Source of the DNA: Idiomarina abyssalis
GTDB lineage: Bacteria; Pseudomonadota; Gammaproteobacteria; Enterobacterales; Alteromonadaceae
Assembly (NCBI RefSeq): GCF_900116625.1
Contig: NZ_FPBE01000004.1
Span: 62,001 to 126,000 of the forward strand
Direction of reading: 5' to 3'
Length of the DNA: 64,000 bases
The notes under the pieces were generated by a model that saw only the letters and a list, made by a program, of their open reading frames with translations, made no database searches and was not told where the DNA came from. Made by a program: the position numbers and the translations under genes. This document shows, one piece after another, positions 1-8,830 of the stretch. Numbering within the stretch: the stretch's first letter is position 1; every line of letters starts with the position of its first letter.

Positions 1-1
1 T

Positions 2-700
2 GCTGGTGAAAAGCGCTCCGGTATTCAGCCGTTAATGAAAAAGTTACCTGACTGGTTAGAAACGCCTCAGAAGCTGGCCTCAGCTAACCACTGTTTACTG
101 TTTGCCAGCGCAAGAAACCATCAGGCTCATGAACCTGCACCTTTGGCCAGTTATGCTAAGACTTTGACTTATGAACTGGATAACCAGCCGAAGTCTTTTG
201 TCACTTTGCCGGGTGTTTTCAGCCGTGAGCATATTGACCCTGCCACCCTACTGCTGTTGCAGCATATTAAAGATTTGCCCAAGGGGCGAGGCCTGGACTT
301 CGCCTGTGGAGCCGGTGTTATTGCACAGCAAGTTTCGCCACTGACCACTGAACTTATGGCTTGTGACGTGAGTCCTATTGCCATTGCTGCCAGCCGAATG
401 ACGCTGGAAAAAGGGGCAGTAAATGCGGAATTGCGTTTAGCCGACGGGATACCAAAGGACGCCGGACAGTTCGATTTCATTATTAGTAACCCGCCGTTTC
501 ATACCGGGCAGAAAACCGATTATGAAATTGCCCGGAAATTTATCAAAGATGCAAAGCAACACCTTAATAAACAAGGCGTTTTGAGAATTGTGGCAAACCG
601 TTTTCTGCCCTGGCCCGAGGTTATTGAATCGGCTTTTACGCACTGTGATACCATTGCCGATGATGGTCGCTACCGTGTTTACCATGCAACTTATCGATAA
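2..700 (+). CDS. rsmC: 16S rRNA (guanine-N2) methyltransferase RsmC, 3' part
   Basis: The frame is open from the window edge, so the gene begins upstream; the Met codon at 35 is internal. The visible 232 residues start with GEKRSG, which matches the linker region of RsmC, followed by the C-terminal catalytic domain. That domain has a SAM-binding motif (LDFACGAGV) and the catalytic NPPF motif (ISNPPFH). RsmC methylates G1207 of 16S rRNA in the 30S subunit. The family is usually about 340 residues with a degenerate N-terminal methyltransferase domain, which here would lie outside the window. The gene ends at TAA just before an AT-rich spacer. RsmC is preferred over RlmG because of the GENRSG-like linker and the short C-terminus. 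Confidence 0.88.
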   Translation, partial: AGEKRSGIQPLMKKLPDWLETPQKLASANHCLLFASARNHQAHEPAPLASYAKTLTYELDNQPKSFVTLPGVFSREHIDPATLLLLQHIKDLPKGRGLDFACGAGVIAQQVSPLTTELMACDVSPIAIAASRMTLEKGAVNAELRLADGIPKDAGQFDFIISNPPFHTGQKTDYEIARKFIKDAKQHLNKQGVLRIVANRFLPWPEVIESAFTHCDTIADDGRYRVYHATYR

Positions 701-797
701 ATAACCGATTTTTTTGTTTAACCAATGCCTTTTTTGTTAACGCTTTGCTAACATCAATATACAAATAATTTTTTTCAGAGACTGAGCCGTAGACTGA

Positions 798-2417
798 ATG
801 CATACTATTTCACTGAAGCGCATACTGATTTATATCGTGTTGTTGGTCACCAGCTTCGCGCTTCTTGTCGGTTTTACCGTCAATATTATTAGCCAGGTTG
901 CTCAGTACGAGAAGTCGCTGCATGAGCAGTCGCTTTCGTACGCCCGCATAGTTGCCGGCAATGCCGCCAGCAGTCTGGTGTTTAATGACAATGCAACCGA
1001 AAAGCAACGGCTAAACTCACTGCAAAACACCGACTTTATTCAGCACGTTCATGTCTACAAACTGGATGAAACCAGTAACGAGTTGACCTTTTTCTCCAGC
1101 TACAACAAACAGGGCCTGGCCCCTATTCCGGCGCGCTTTTCAAAACTTGACCGACTGACCACGCCGCAAATTCAGGACAACTACATTGAAGTGTCGCAGC
1201 CTGTGGTACTAGACGGTGAGGTTATAGGTTATGTTTATCTACGAGGCTCACTGGAGCAGGCCCGTTTATTTATGTGGCGCTCTATTGGCATAGCCGCTGT
1301 GGTATTTGTGCTGACACTGCTGCTTTGTTGGTTAGTGACTCTGCGTTTAAGAAAAACCATTGTGACACCGCTCGACTCTGTTGTGGACGTCATTTCTCAG
1401 GTAGCGCGGGACAAGAACTACTCCCTGCGCCTGGCGCCCTCACAGCTGGTAGAATTCGACATGATGGCTCACGCCTTTAATACCATGCTGGACAGGGTAC
1501 AGCAGCATATCAGTCGTCAGCGCCGTGCCGAAGAAGAAGCCAGTCAGTTAAATACCGAGCTGGAACGGCAGGTAACACAGCGCACTCAGGCGCTGAAAGA
1601 ATCGAACAGTGAGCTGTTAAAAACGCTGGAGCAGTTGCACCAGTATCAGGGACAACTGGTTGAGTCGGAGAAAATGGCGTCGCTGGGTGACATGGTTGCC
1701 GGCATTGCGCACGAAGTTAATACGCCCATTGGTTTGTCAGTAACGGCTTCAACCTTATTGCAGGACAAACTGACCGTTATGCAGGAAAAGTTTGACGAGA
1801 AACGCATTTCAACGTCTGAATTTGAGCGCTTTTTAAGTGATTGCGATGAAAACCTGCAAATTATTTATCGCAATTTAGGCCGCGCTGCTGACCTAGTCAC
1901 CAGCTTTAAACAAGTGGCCGTTGACCAGTCATCGGAAGTGGATCGCGACATTCATATTCCGTCTTTTATGAACGATGTTCTTATTTCGGTTAAACCGCGA
2001 CGCCTTGACCCAGAAAAATTCCCAATTCGAATTTCTTGCCCGGACAACCTCACGGTACGCGCTAAAGCCGGGCCGCTGAACCAGGTGCTGATAAACCTTA
2101 TTGTGAACTCCATGGTCCACGCTTTTGACGGCTACGACCACGGGCAAATTGATATTACTTTTAGCATGCAGAACGACACCGAGCTGGAAATGGTTTACGC
2201 CGATAACGGTAAAGGCGTACCCAGTGATATCAGCCGTAAAATATTCGACCCCTTTGTCACCACCAAGCGAGGTTCCGGAGGCAGTGGTTTGGGTCTGCAT
2301 TTAGTTTATAACCTGGTGACTCAGGTATTAGGCGGTAACATTCACTTCTTTAGTGAGGAAAAGAACGGAGTGGAGTTTATTGTTCGTTTTCCCGTCACTT
2401 TAGTCAGCAATGCTTGA
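798..2417 (+). CDS. membrane sensor histidine kinase (HAMP, HisKA, HATPase)
   Basis: A 539-residue inner-membrane kinase. A transmembrane segment at about 10-30 is followed by a periplasmic sensor region of about 125 residues that resembles CHASE8-type domains, a second membrane segment at about 160-182, HAMP at about 183-237 and a coiled coil at about 240-290. The phosphoacceptor His305 lies in AHEVNTP. The ATPase domain shows the N box (NLIVNSM), DNGKGV, FDPFVTTK and GSGLGL. It has no receiver or HPt domain, so it is a classical rather than a hybrid kinase. It lies 100 bp upstream of arcA on the same strand; a functional pairing with ArcA is possible but not shown. Ligand unknown. No orthologue name can be assigned. 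Confidence 0.88.
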   Translation: MHTISLKRILIYIVLLVTSFALLVGFTVNIISQVAQYEKSLHEQSLSYARIVAGNAASSLVFNDNATEKQRLNSLQNTDFIQHVHVYKLDETSNELTFFSSYNKQGLAPIPARFSKLDRLTTPQIQDNYIEVSQPVVLDGEVIGYVYLRGSLEQARLFMWRSIGIAAVVFVLTLLLCWLVTLRLRKTIVTPLDSVVDVISQVARDKNYSLRLAPSQLVEFDMMAHAFNTMLDRVQQHISRQRRAEEEASQLNTELERQVTQRTQALKESNSELLKTLEQLHQYQGQLVESEKMASLGDMVAGIAHEVNTPIGLSVTASTLLQDKLTVMQEKFDEKRISTSEFERFLSDCDENLQIIYRNLGRAADLVTSFKQVAVDQSSEVDRDIHIPSFMNDVLISVKPRRLDPEKFPIRISCPDNLTVRAKAGPLNQVLINLIVNSMVHAFDGYDHGQIDITFSMQNDTELEMVYADNGKGVPSDISRKIFDPFVTTKRGSGGSGLGLHLVYNLVTQVLGGNIHFFSEEKNGVEFIVRFPVTLVSNA

Positions 2418-2517
2418 AAAATCTCAAACAAAAGTCATAATGTAACGTCATAACTTTTATAAATATAAGTTCAACACCGTACGCACAGCGACGAACTTTC
2501 CGGGAAAATCAACGCTT

Positions 2518-3240
2518 ATGAATGCCAGAATATTGATTGTTGAAGACGAAGTTGTTACTCGCCAGACTCTTACCCGTCTATTCCAACAAGAAGGCTACGA
2601 AGTTTTTGATGCTGCTGATGGCCTGCAAATGGAAAACATCATGCGTCAGGAACGTGTTGATGTAGTAATCATGGACGTTAACCTGCCAGGCAAAAATGGT
2701 CTGGAACTTGCCGAGTCATTACGCGAAAGCGACAACATTGGCTTAATTTTCTTAACCGGCCGCGACAGCGAAGACGACCGCTTATTGGCTCTGGAACTGG
2801 GTGCTGATGATTACCTCATTAAGCCTTACAATCCGAAAGAGCTGACTATTCGCGTACGCAATCTCTGCCGTCGCATTGAAGCTTCACGTTCAAGCAATCC
2901 GGTTGAAAACAACAGTGTTGAGTTCCAGTTCCACGGTTGGCGTTTAAACAGCGACAGTCGCTGCCTGTACTCACCGGAAAACCAGATGTTCCGTCTGCCG
3001 AAAAGTGAATACCGCGCGTTAGAGCTGTTTTTGTCAAACCCGGGCCGTATTCTTGACCGCGAAACACTGGTTAAACGTATGCTGGACCGCGAACTTCGTC
3101 CAAATGACCGTACAGTTGACGTTGCCATTCGCCGTATTCGTCGTCATTTCGAGTCACACCCGGAAACGCCAAACCTGATTACCACCATCCATGGTGAAGG
3201 TTATCGTTTTATTGGTGAGGTTGATCAGCAAGCTCAGTGA
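2518..3240 (+). CDS. arcA: redox response regulator ArcA
   Basis: An OmpR/PhoB-family regulator of 240 residues. The N-terminal receiver has the acidic pocket (VEDE), phosphoacceptor Asp53 in VIMDVNLPGKNG, and the conserved Lys in DYLIKPY. The C-terminal winged helix ends in a typical recognition and wing region (DRTVDVAIRRIRRHFE, then GEGYRF). Close similarity to enterobacterial ArcA runs along the whole length, including NLPGKNGL, LTGRD and LGADDY. ArcA represses aerobic respiration and TCA-cycle genes at low oxygen. The likely phosphodonor HPt gene is convergent and overlaps its 3' end by 7 bp. The preceding kinase gene may be transcribed with it. Confidence 0.93.
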   Translation: MNARILIVEDEVVTRQTLTRLFQQEGYEVFDAADGLQMENIMRQERVDVVIMDVNLPGKNGLELAESLRESDNIGLIFLTGRDSEDDRLLALELGADDYLIKPYNPKELTIRVRNLCRRIEASRSSNPVENNSVEFQFHGWRLNSDSRCLYSPENQMFRLPKSEYRALELFLSNPGRILDRETLVKRMLDRELRPNDRTVDVAIRRIRRHFESHPETPNLITTIHGEGYRFIGEVDQQAQ

Positions 3241-3584
3241 TGCTTCGCTAACCAGGCGTCAATTTGCTGCCGGTGCGGAATGACCGCATCGGCCCATTCT
3301 ATTAACAGGCGTTCTGCCACTGGCCATTCCCAGTCTTCTTTCTCTACCCTTTCCATGTTTTTTGACAGAGCCGTTAAACCGACCGAACTACAGGCACCTT
3401 TCACTTTATGTGCCTGCTTGCGTAACTCGTCTTCGTTGCGTTCTTTAGCTGCCTGATGCAGTAGCTTAGCGTAGCTTTGAATAATACCGTCAAAGGTTGT
3501 AAGGGTTGCTTTTATGCCCTCGGCACCCAGAGTATCCAGGTATTGTTGCAACAGTTCGGTATCGATATCCGATTTTTCTGCCAT
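3234..3584 (-). CDS. hptA: stand-alone HPt phosphotransfer protein (HptA-like)
   Basis: A single-domain histidine phosphotransfer protein of 116 residues from the chosen start. The phosphorylated His59 lies in AHKVKGAC, and the following SSVGL resembles the HPt domain of ArcB (GSVGL). In Shewanella, ArcA receives phosphate through a separate HptA rather than an HPt domain fused to ArcB; adjacency to arcA supports the same role here. I chose the ATG at 3584 because GGAG lies 9 nt upstream. Longer starts exist at 3599 (ATG) and 3602 (TTG) but have no ribosome binding site. It is convergent with arcA, with a 7-bp overlap. Confidence 0.8.
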   Translation of the reverse strand: MAEKSDIDTELLQQYLDTLGAEGIKATLTTFDGIIQSYAKLLHQAAKERNEDELRKQAHKVKGACSSVGLTALSKNMERVEKEDWEWPVAERLLIEWADAVIPHRQQIDAWLAKHH

Positions 3585-3645
3585 CTTTGTGTGCTCCATC
3601 AATCCAAAACCCTATCCTCGGCGTATTCCTGTTTTGAGTCAACCA

Positions 3646-3662
3646 CTGTGCACAGTGCACAG
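3646..3662. promoter_or_regulatory. perfect 17-nt palindrome, possible operator
   Basis: CTGTGCAC and GTGCACAG flank a single central A. It lies between the divergent hptA and folE2 genes, 46 bp upstream of a TATAAT hexamer at 3709-3714. Its symmetry and position fit a dimeric repressor or activator site. I cannot assign the regulator; it does not match the Zur consensus. Confidence 0.4.
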
Positions 3663-3792
3663 ATAGAATCGATTAGGGCAATCGGTGTCACCTGGTTAAA
3701 TTCTGCGATATAATGCCCACCTTTAGACTGAGCCAACTTGATCAAGATCAATCTGGCCGGACAATATTCACGAGACTTGGAGTTCACAACGA

Positions 3793-4719
3793 ATGCCAAC
3801 AGTTATGCCCGACGTAGCCAACCAAACGCAGGCCCAGACAGAGGGAGCCCTCGATTGGGTTGGCATGAGCAACATTGAAGTTCCACTTATGGTAGCCGCC
3901 GCCGGCGTACCAGAGCGCCCTGTGGCCGCTAAAGTGGAAGCTTTCGTCAACCTGAAGAACCCGAAAACCAAGGGTATCCATATGTCTCGCTTGTATTTAT
4001 TGCTGGACAAACTCTCGACCGAAGGTGAACTCAGTCATGATACTTTGAAGCAGCTGCTGAATGACTTTATTGAAAGTCATAAAGACATCAGTGATCAGGC
4101 CTTTATTAAGTTTGATTTTGACTACCACTTACGCCGCAAGTCGCTGATAAGCAAGAAGCAGGGATGGAAAGCTTACCCGGTGAGTTTAACCGGTCGCTAC
4201 GATGCCGGAAAACTGAAGCTGGAGCTGTCTGTTGATGTGCCTTACTCGTCAACTTGTCCATGCTCAGCTGCGTTAGCGCGTCAGTTAATCCAGGACGCCT
4301 TTAGTGCCCAGTTTGCCGGTCAGGAACAAGTTGATGCGACAACTATGCACGAATGGTTAGGTTCAACCGAAGGTATTGTCGCTACACCACACAGCCAGCG
4401 TTCAATTGCTGAAGTTAAAGTGGCATTGAGCGAGAGCGTTACTGACTTTCCTATTGTGGAACTGATTGACGCTGTTGAAGATGCGCTGAAAACGCCGGTT
4501 CAGGCTGCAGTGAAACGTGAAGATGAGCAAGAGTTTGCCCGGTTGAACGGACAAAACCTGATGTTCTGTGAAGACGCATCGCGCCGCTTACAGCATCAGT
4601 TGAACCAAATGTCGCACTTCCGTGACTTCTGGCTACGAGTGAACCACTACGAGTCGTTGCACGCACACGATGCTGTCAGTGTCACCACCAAAGGTATTCC
4701 GGGTGGTTATTCAGCCTAA
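3793..4719 (+). CDS. folE2: GTP cyclohydrolase FolE2 (type IB)
   Basis: A 308-residue member of the FolE2/COG1469 family, which makes 7,8-dihydroneopterin triphosphate from GTP. This is the first step of folate synthesis and also feeds queuosine synthesis. The family's catalytic Cys lies in [10 protein letters not shown] (Cys155 and Cys157), and the PHSQRS motif at about 198 is present. FolE2 uses various divalent metals and is often kept for zinc-poor conditions. GGAG sits about 10 nt before the ATG. A TATAAT hexamer at 3709-3714 is a possible -10 element, although its -35 element is poor. I see no clear Zur box. Dihydrofolate reductase of the same pathway is at 15.4-15.9 kb. Confidence 0.92.
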   Translation: MPTVMPDVANQTQAQTEGALDWVGMSNIEVPLMVAAAGVPERPVAAKVEAFVNLKNPKTKGIHMSRLYLLLDKLSTEGELSHDTLKQLLNDFIESHKDISDQAFIKFDFDYHLRRKSLISKKQGWKAYPVSLTGRYDAGKLKLELSVDVPYSSTCPCSAALARQLIQDAFSAQFAGQEQVDATTMHEWLGSTEGIVATPHSQRSIAEVKVALSESVTDFPIVELIDAVEDALKTPVQAAVKREDEQEFARLNGQNLMFCEDASRRLQHQLNQMSHFRDFWLRVNHYESLHAHDAVSVTTKGIPGGYSA

Positions 4720-4768
4720 CCCGGCTTAAATTAATTCCATAAGCAGCCATTAGTGGCACAGCTTTTGC

Positions 4769-4809
4769 TTCACACCTCACAGAGCGTCAATTTTCTGATG
4801 AGGTGTGAA
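4769..4809 (+). promoter_or_regulatory. hairpin covering the ribosome binding site of the DUF2726 gene
   Basis: Positions 4769-4779 (TTCACACCTCA) and 4799-4809 (TGAGGTGTGAA) form a perfect 11-bp stem with a 19-nt loop. The 3' arm contains the GAGG (4800-4803) that serves the ATG at 4811. Folding would hide the Shine-Dalgarno sequence, so translation could be conditional on temperature, an RNA partner or a protein. The structure is seen in sequence; the control role is inferred. Confidence 0.5.
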
Positions 4810-4810
4810 A

Positions 4811-5362
4811 ATGGAAATTATCTTGTTGTTGTTTGTTGTTGTATTAATTGCGGTGGCTGTTATTGCCAGCCGAATGTCCGAAAACTACGTCCCCTACCCT
4901 TATAGACTAAAAGATACGACCCTGTGCACGGCTCAGGAAGACCAATTTTTGACACTGCTGGAAAAGTCGGTCGGCGATGATTTCCGTATTTTCACTAAAG
5001 TCCGCTTAAGCGATATTGTTACCGTGCGTTCCGGCTTGTCGGCAACTGCCCGTAAAGACGCGCACAACAAAGCCAGCCAACGTATCCTTGACTATGTACT
5101 GTGCGACATTCACACCATGCAGGTAAAAGCTGCCATTGAGCTGGAACCCGGACAGTCTTCGTTGAACCAACAAAAACGTAATTTGTTTTTGAAAAATACG
5201 TTAGCCGCTGCCGGCTTGCCGTTCCTGCGCTTTAAAGCCAAGCCTGGCTACCGGGTAGCTGAACTGCACGACTACATTCATGGAAAAATTCGTCAGGCCG
5301 AGCATGTACGCGCTGCAGTACCAACCAATAGAGACAAAGATAACCAGCCGATTGCCGCTTAA
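4811..5362 (+). CDS. DUF2726 membrane-anchored protein
   Basis: 183 residues. An N-terminal membrane segment (about 2-19) is followed by a soluble domain of the DUF2726 type, with the family-like stretches FTKVRLSDIV and KASQRILDYVLCD, an acidic residue in AIELEPGQS, and a KAKPGY motif. DUF2726 resembles the restriction-endonuclease-like fold of Topo-type nuclease accessory domains, but its function is not established. The start at 4811 is chosen because GAGG lies 7 nt upstream; a GTG at 4805 lies inside the same hairpin. The next gene begins 24 bp downstream on the same strand. Confidence 0.75.
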   Translation: MEIILLLFVVVLIAVAVIASRMSENYVPYPYRLKDTTLCTAQEDQFLTLLEKSVGDDFRIFTKVRLSDIVTVRSGLSATARKDAHNKASQRILDYVLCDIHTMQVKAAIELEPGQSSLNQQKRNLFLKNTLAAAGLPFLRFKAKPGYRVAELHDYIHGKIRQAEHVRAAVPTNRDKDNQPIAA

Positions 5363-5386
5363 CCATGTCCGTGGCAGTATAGCTGC

Positions 5387-6343
5387 ATGAACACGGAGCT
5401 TTTAAACGACATTCTGTTATCCCCTGTGACCCTCGCTCTGCTGGCATTGCTGGCAGAGCGCTGGTTCCCCTGGCCGGAACAATGGCATCCACTTGCCGTT
5501 TTCCGGCTAATGGCTTCCTACATGAGCGGCAAGGTGAACAAACCCGGACGCCCGGTCAGCCAACAACGTATTGCCGGTTTTCTGGCCTGGTTAACCATGT
5601 CACTGCTGGTGCTGCTGCCGGCGGCTATTGTCTTTGCCGGTGCCGAAGTGGAACTTGCCATTGGCTGGCTTATTCTATTGGTCAGTTTACGTCAGCACCC
5701 CGTTACTCATGCCGTGCGTCTGGCGGACAGTCACTTACAGCGGGGTCGTAAAAATGCCGCCCGCGCCTGGCTAAGCCGCGTAACCTGGCGCGACTGTGAC
5801 TTACTCAGCGAACACGGCATTGCAAAAACCAGCCTGGAATTACGTGCCGCCAGTATTTTAGAGCACCGCTTCACCCCTTTATTCTTTTGGTTTATTGGGG
5901 GCCCTTTAGCAGCGATTGGCGTACGTACTGTCTATGAATTGACTCAGATATGGCCGATTGCTCAGGCCCGTTATCGTCATTTTGGTCTGGCAACTCACTG
6001 GCTTTACACCATAAGCCACTTTTTCCCTTCGTTTTTACTGTCGCTGGCAGCGCGTTTTATGGCGTTGTTTCAGCCCAACAAGCCCAAACTGCAGTCGCTA
6101 AACCGTAACTCGTTGTTCCCGACTGTGCTGCTCAGTTGGTTGCAGAGTTTCAGTTATTGTCACCGGGTAAGCCTGGGCGGGCCTATACAAGTTCAGGGAA
6201 TTCGTATTGCGCGACAGCGTTTTGACGGCCGTCCGGCAGAGTTGTTATTGCCCCGGGCGCAGCGCTGGCAAAGGCAATGGCAGATCTTTTTCATTGCTTG
6301 TCTGGTTATTGCACTTTTTGCTCTGTTCATTTATCGACCCTGA
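5387..6343 (+). CDS. CobD/CbiB-family membrane protein
   Basis: 318 residues with about four to five hydrophobic segments (near 12-22, 62-98, 160-182, 211-230, 298-315). The block TWRDCDLLSEHGIAK, then SLELRAASILEHRFTPLFF and GGPLAA, followed by RYRHFG, matches the conserved core of CobD/CbiB adenosylcobinamide-phosphate synthases. No other cobalamin gene is near. The same superfamily includes AmpE, a separate copy of which is at 46.8 kb, so this protein may have a non-cobalamin role. It could be a cobamide-salvage enzyme or an AmpE-like signalling protein; the sequence alone does not decide. Confidence 0.7.
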   Translation: MNTELLNDILLSPVTLALLALLAERWFPWPEQWHPLAVFRLMASYMSGKVNKPGRPVSQQRIAGFLAWLTMSLLVLLPAAIVFAGAEVELAIGWLILLVSLRQHPVTHAVRLADSHLQRGRKNAARAWLSRVTWRDCDLLSEHGIAKTSLELRAASILEHRFTPLFFWFIGGPLAAIGVRTVYELTQIWPIAQARYRHFGLATHWLYTISHFFPSFLLSLAARFMALFQPNKPKLQSLNRNSLFPTVLLSWLQSFSYCHRVSLGGPIQVQGIRIARQRFDGRPAELLLPRAQRWQRQWQIFFIACLVIALFALFIYRP

Positions 6344-6362
6344 CCGACTCATCGGGTATACT
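6334..6362 (+). promoter_or_regulatory. putative sigma70 promoter for the adenosine kinase operon
   Basis: TCGACC (6334-6339) and TATACT (6357-6362) are 17 bp apart and lie 31 bp before the ATG at 6394. The -10 is good and the -35 matches four of six consensus bases. Confidence 0.4.
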
Positions 6363-6393
6363 ACGCGCCCTAATAAGGCAACCATTTAATACT

Positions 6394-7404
6394 ATGAAAA
6401 CCATTGATGTAATCGGCATTGGCAATGCGCTGGTGGATCAGGAGTTTGAGGTCACTGATGACTTCCTCCAAAAGCACAATTTGAAAAAAGGCATGATGGA
6501 GCTGATTGACGAAGACGCTCAAAATACTCTGATTGCCGAGCTCAGCGAACTGGGTGAATTAAAAAAGCAGTGTGGGGGTGGCTCAGCCGCTAACTCGCTG
6601 GTGGCTTTTGCTCAGTTTGGCGGAAAAGCCTATTATTGTTGTAAAGTTGCAGACGATGAAGCCGGTATGTTTTACCGTCAGGACTTAGAACAAGTGGGTA
6701 TTGAAACCAGCCTTAAAAAGCAGCAGAACCCGGGTATCACCGGTCGTTGCCTGGTCATGGTTACCCCGGATGCTGAACGCACTATGCGTACACACCTGGG
6801 CATTACCGCTGACTTGTCCACGGTTGAAATTGATGACCATGCGATTGCAGCAGCAAATTACCTTTATATTGAAGGTTATTTAATTACCTCGGAAATTGCC
6901 CGTGGTGCTATTCAGCATGCTAAAAAAGTGGCGCGCGATAACAACACCAAACTGGTTATGACCTGCTCTGACCCGGCAATGGTGAAATTTTTCCGCGACG
7001 GCATTGATGAAATTCTTGAGGGTGGCGTCGATTTAATGTTCTGTAACCGTGAGGAAGCAGAATTATTAACCGGTAAGGACGATCCTCAGGCGGCTTTAAG
7101 CGTATTACTAAAGCAGGCCGACACGGTTGCAATTACTCTGGGCAAAGATGGCGCCTTAATTGCTAACCGTGAGCGTCAGGTTCATGTTCCTGGGGTGCCG
7201 GTTAAAGCTATTGATACCAACGGTGCCGGCGATATGTTCGCTGGTGCTATGCTGTATGGTTTAACCCGTAATATGTCGTTAGAAGACGCAGGCCGTCTGG
7301 CCAGCCACGCGGCCGCTGAACTGGTTACCGAATTTGGTGCTCGACTGGATAAAGAGCGCCAACAGCAGTTAATTGAGCGTGTTATGAAGGCTCAAACCGC
7401 CTGA
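6394..7404 (+). CDS. PfkB-family adenosine kinase
   Basis: 336 residues of the ribokinase/PfkB fold. The N-terminal [12 protein letters not shown] strand and the [10 protein letters not shown] motif contact the nucleoside. The C-terminal signature [14 protein letters not shown] carries the catalytic Asp and the anion hole. The variant resembles bacterial adenosine kinases rather than fructokinases. It is followed 46 bp later by ahcY, whose reaction releases adenosine. Phosphorylating that adenosine to AMP pulls hydrolysis of S-adenosylhomocysteine forward. The frame is open 117 bp further upstream, but those codons overlap the previous gene; homologues begin at a motif like [10 protein letters not shown]. 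Confidence 0.88.
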   Translation: MKTIDVIGIGNALVDQEFEVTDDFLQKHNLKKGMMELIDEDAQNTLIAELSELGELKKQCGGGSAANSLVAFAQFGGKAYYCCKVADDEAGMFYRQDLEQVGIETSLKKQQNPGITGRCLVMVTPDAERTMRTHLGITADLSTVEIDDHAIAAANYLYIEGYLITSEIARGAIQHAKKVARDNNTKLVMTCSDPAMVKFFRDGIDEILEGGVDLMFCNREEAELLTGKDDPQAALSVLLKQADTVAITLGKDGALIANRERQVHVPGVPVKAIDTNGAGDMFAGAMLYGLTRNMSLEDAGRLASHAAAELVTEFGARLDKERQQQLIERVMKAQTA

Positions 7405-7450
7405 ACTCATTACAAGTTCACCGACAAGATCACTGAAAAAGAGAGTCGCT

Positions 7451-8830
7451 ATGAGTGTAGAAAATTCGCAAGACTACAAAGTTGCAGATATTAGCCTGGC
7501 AGAATGGGGTCGCAAGGAAATTGCGATTGCTGAGTCCGAAATGCCGGCGCTGATGACTATCCGCCGTAAATACGCTGACAGCAAACCACTGGCCGGAGCC
7601 CGCATTATTGGTTGTATCCATATGACCATTCAAACAGCCGTGCTGATTGAAACCTTGCTTGAGCTGGGCGCAGAAGTACGCTGGTCGTCGTGTAATATTT
7701 TCTCTACTCAGGACCACGCTGCTGCCGCTATGGCCGCTGCCGGTGTCCCGGTATTTGCCTGGAAAGGCGAAACTGAAGAAGAGTATGACTGGTGCTTAAA
7801 GCAAACTTGCCACAAAGACGGCGAGCTGTGGGATGCCAACATGATTCTGGATGACGGCGGTGATTTAACCCTGATGATCCACGACGAATTCCCACAAATG
7901 CTGGACAAAGTACACGGCATTACCGAGGAAACCACCACCGGCGTTCACCGCCTGCTGGACATGCTGGAAAAAGGCACTTTGAAAGTTCCGGCCATTAACG
8001 TGAACGACGCCGTAACTAAGTCAAAAAACGACAACAAGTACGGTTGCCGCCACTCGCTGAACGACGCCATTAAGCGTTCAACTGACCACTTATTGTCAGG
8101 TAAAAAGGCTCTGGTTGTTGGTTACGGTGATGTGGGTAAAGGTTCTGCCGCAAGTCTGCGTCAGGAAGGCATGATTGTTAAGATCAGCGAAATTGACCCA
8201 ATTTGTGCTATGCAGGCTTGCATGGATGGCTTTGAAGTGGTTTCTCCTTACATTGACGGTAACAACAAAGGTAATGGCGAGAACATTAACAAAGACTTGT
8301 TGGGCAATACCGACCTGATTGTCACCACAACCGGTAATATGGACGTGTGTGACCGTTATATGCTGGCGGCACTTAAGCCTACCGCTCTGGTTTGCAACAT
8401 TGGCCACTTTGACAACGAAATTGACACGGCCTTTATGCGCAAAAACTGGCGCTGGGAAGAAATTAAGCCACAGGTACACAAAATTTATCGCTCAGACGAT
8501 GATAACGACTACCTGATTCTGCTGGCCGAAGGCCGCTTGGTGAACCTGGGCAACGCAACCGGTCACCCAAGTCGTATTATGGATGGCTCTTTTGCTAACC
8601 AGGTACTGGCGCAGATTCACTTGTTTGGACAAAAGTTTGCCGACATGGACAACAAGCAGCAGGAAGAATACCTGCGCGTAGAAGTTCTGCCGAAGCAATT
8701 GGACGAAGAAGTTGCACGTTACATGGTGCAGGGTTTTGGTGGCGTTATTACCAAGCTGACAGCGGATCAGGCCAACTACATTCACGTTGATGCAGAAGGT
8801 CCGTTTAAGACAGACGAGTACCGCTACTAA
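7451..8830 (+). CDS. ahcY: adenosylhomocysteinase
   Basis: 459 residues, the bacterial length of S-adenosylhomocysteine hydrolase. It hydrolyses SAH to adenosine and homocysteine using bound NAD+. Visible family motifs are [12 protein letters not shown] near the N-terminus, [10 protein letters not shown], the NAD-binding [19 protein letters not shown] and the C-terminal [19 protein letters not shown] precedes the start. It is the central gene of a likely three-gene unit with adenosine kinase upstream and a GNAT gene whose ATG overlaps its TAA by one base (TAATG). No SAH riboswitch fits in the 46-bp upstream gap. Confidence 0.97.
   Translation: MSVENSQDYKVADISLAEWGRKEIAIAESEMPALMTIRRKYADSKPLAGARIIGCIHMTIQTAVLIETLLELGAEVRWSSCNIFSTQDHAAAAMAAAGVPVFAWKGETEEEYDWCLKQTCHKDGELWDANMILDDGGDLTLMIHDEFPQMLDKVHGITEETTTGVHRLLDMLEKGTLKVPAINVNDAVTKSKNDNKYGCRHSLNDAIKRSTDHLLSGKKALVVGYGDVGKGSAASLRQEGMIVKISEIDPICAMQACMDGFEVVSPYIDGNNKGNGENINKDLLGNTDLIVTTTGNMDVCDRYMLAALKPTALVCNIGHFDNEIDTAFMRKNWRWEEIKPQVHKIYRSDDDNDYLILLAEGRLVNLGNATGHPSRIMDGSFANQVLAQIHLFGQKFADMDNKQQEEYLRVEVLPKQLDEEVARYMVQGFGGVITKLTADQANYIHVDAEGPFKTDEYRY

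Noticed and set aside
701-797. Intrinsic terminator after rsmC
   Set aside because: A T7 run follows a short ATCG/CGAT pairing, but the stem is only four base pairs, too weak to call.
3690-3792. Zur box before folE2
   Set aside because: FolE2 genes are often zinc-regulated, but no sequence here matches the AT-rich Zur palindrome; TATAAT at 3709 is better read as a -10 element.
7405-7450. Possible SAH riboswitch upstream of ahcY
   Set aside because: The gap is only 46 bp and shows no conserved paired structure; the operon promoter appears to lie upstream of the adenosine kinase gene.
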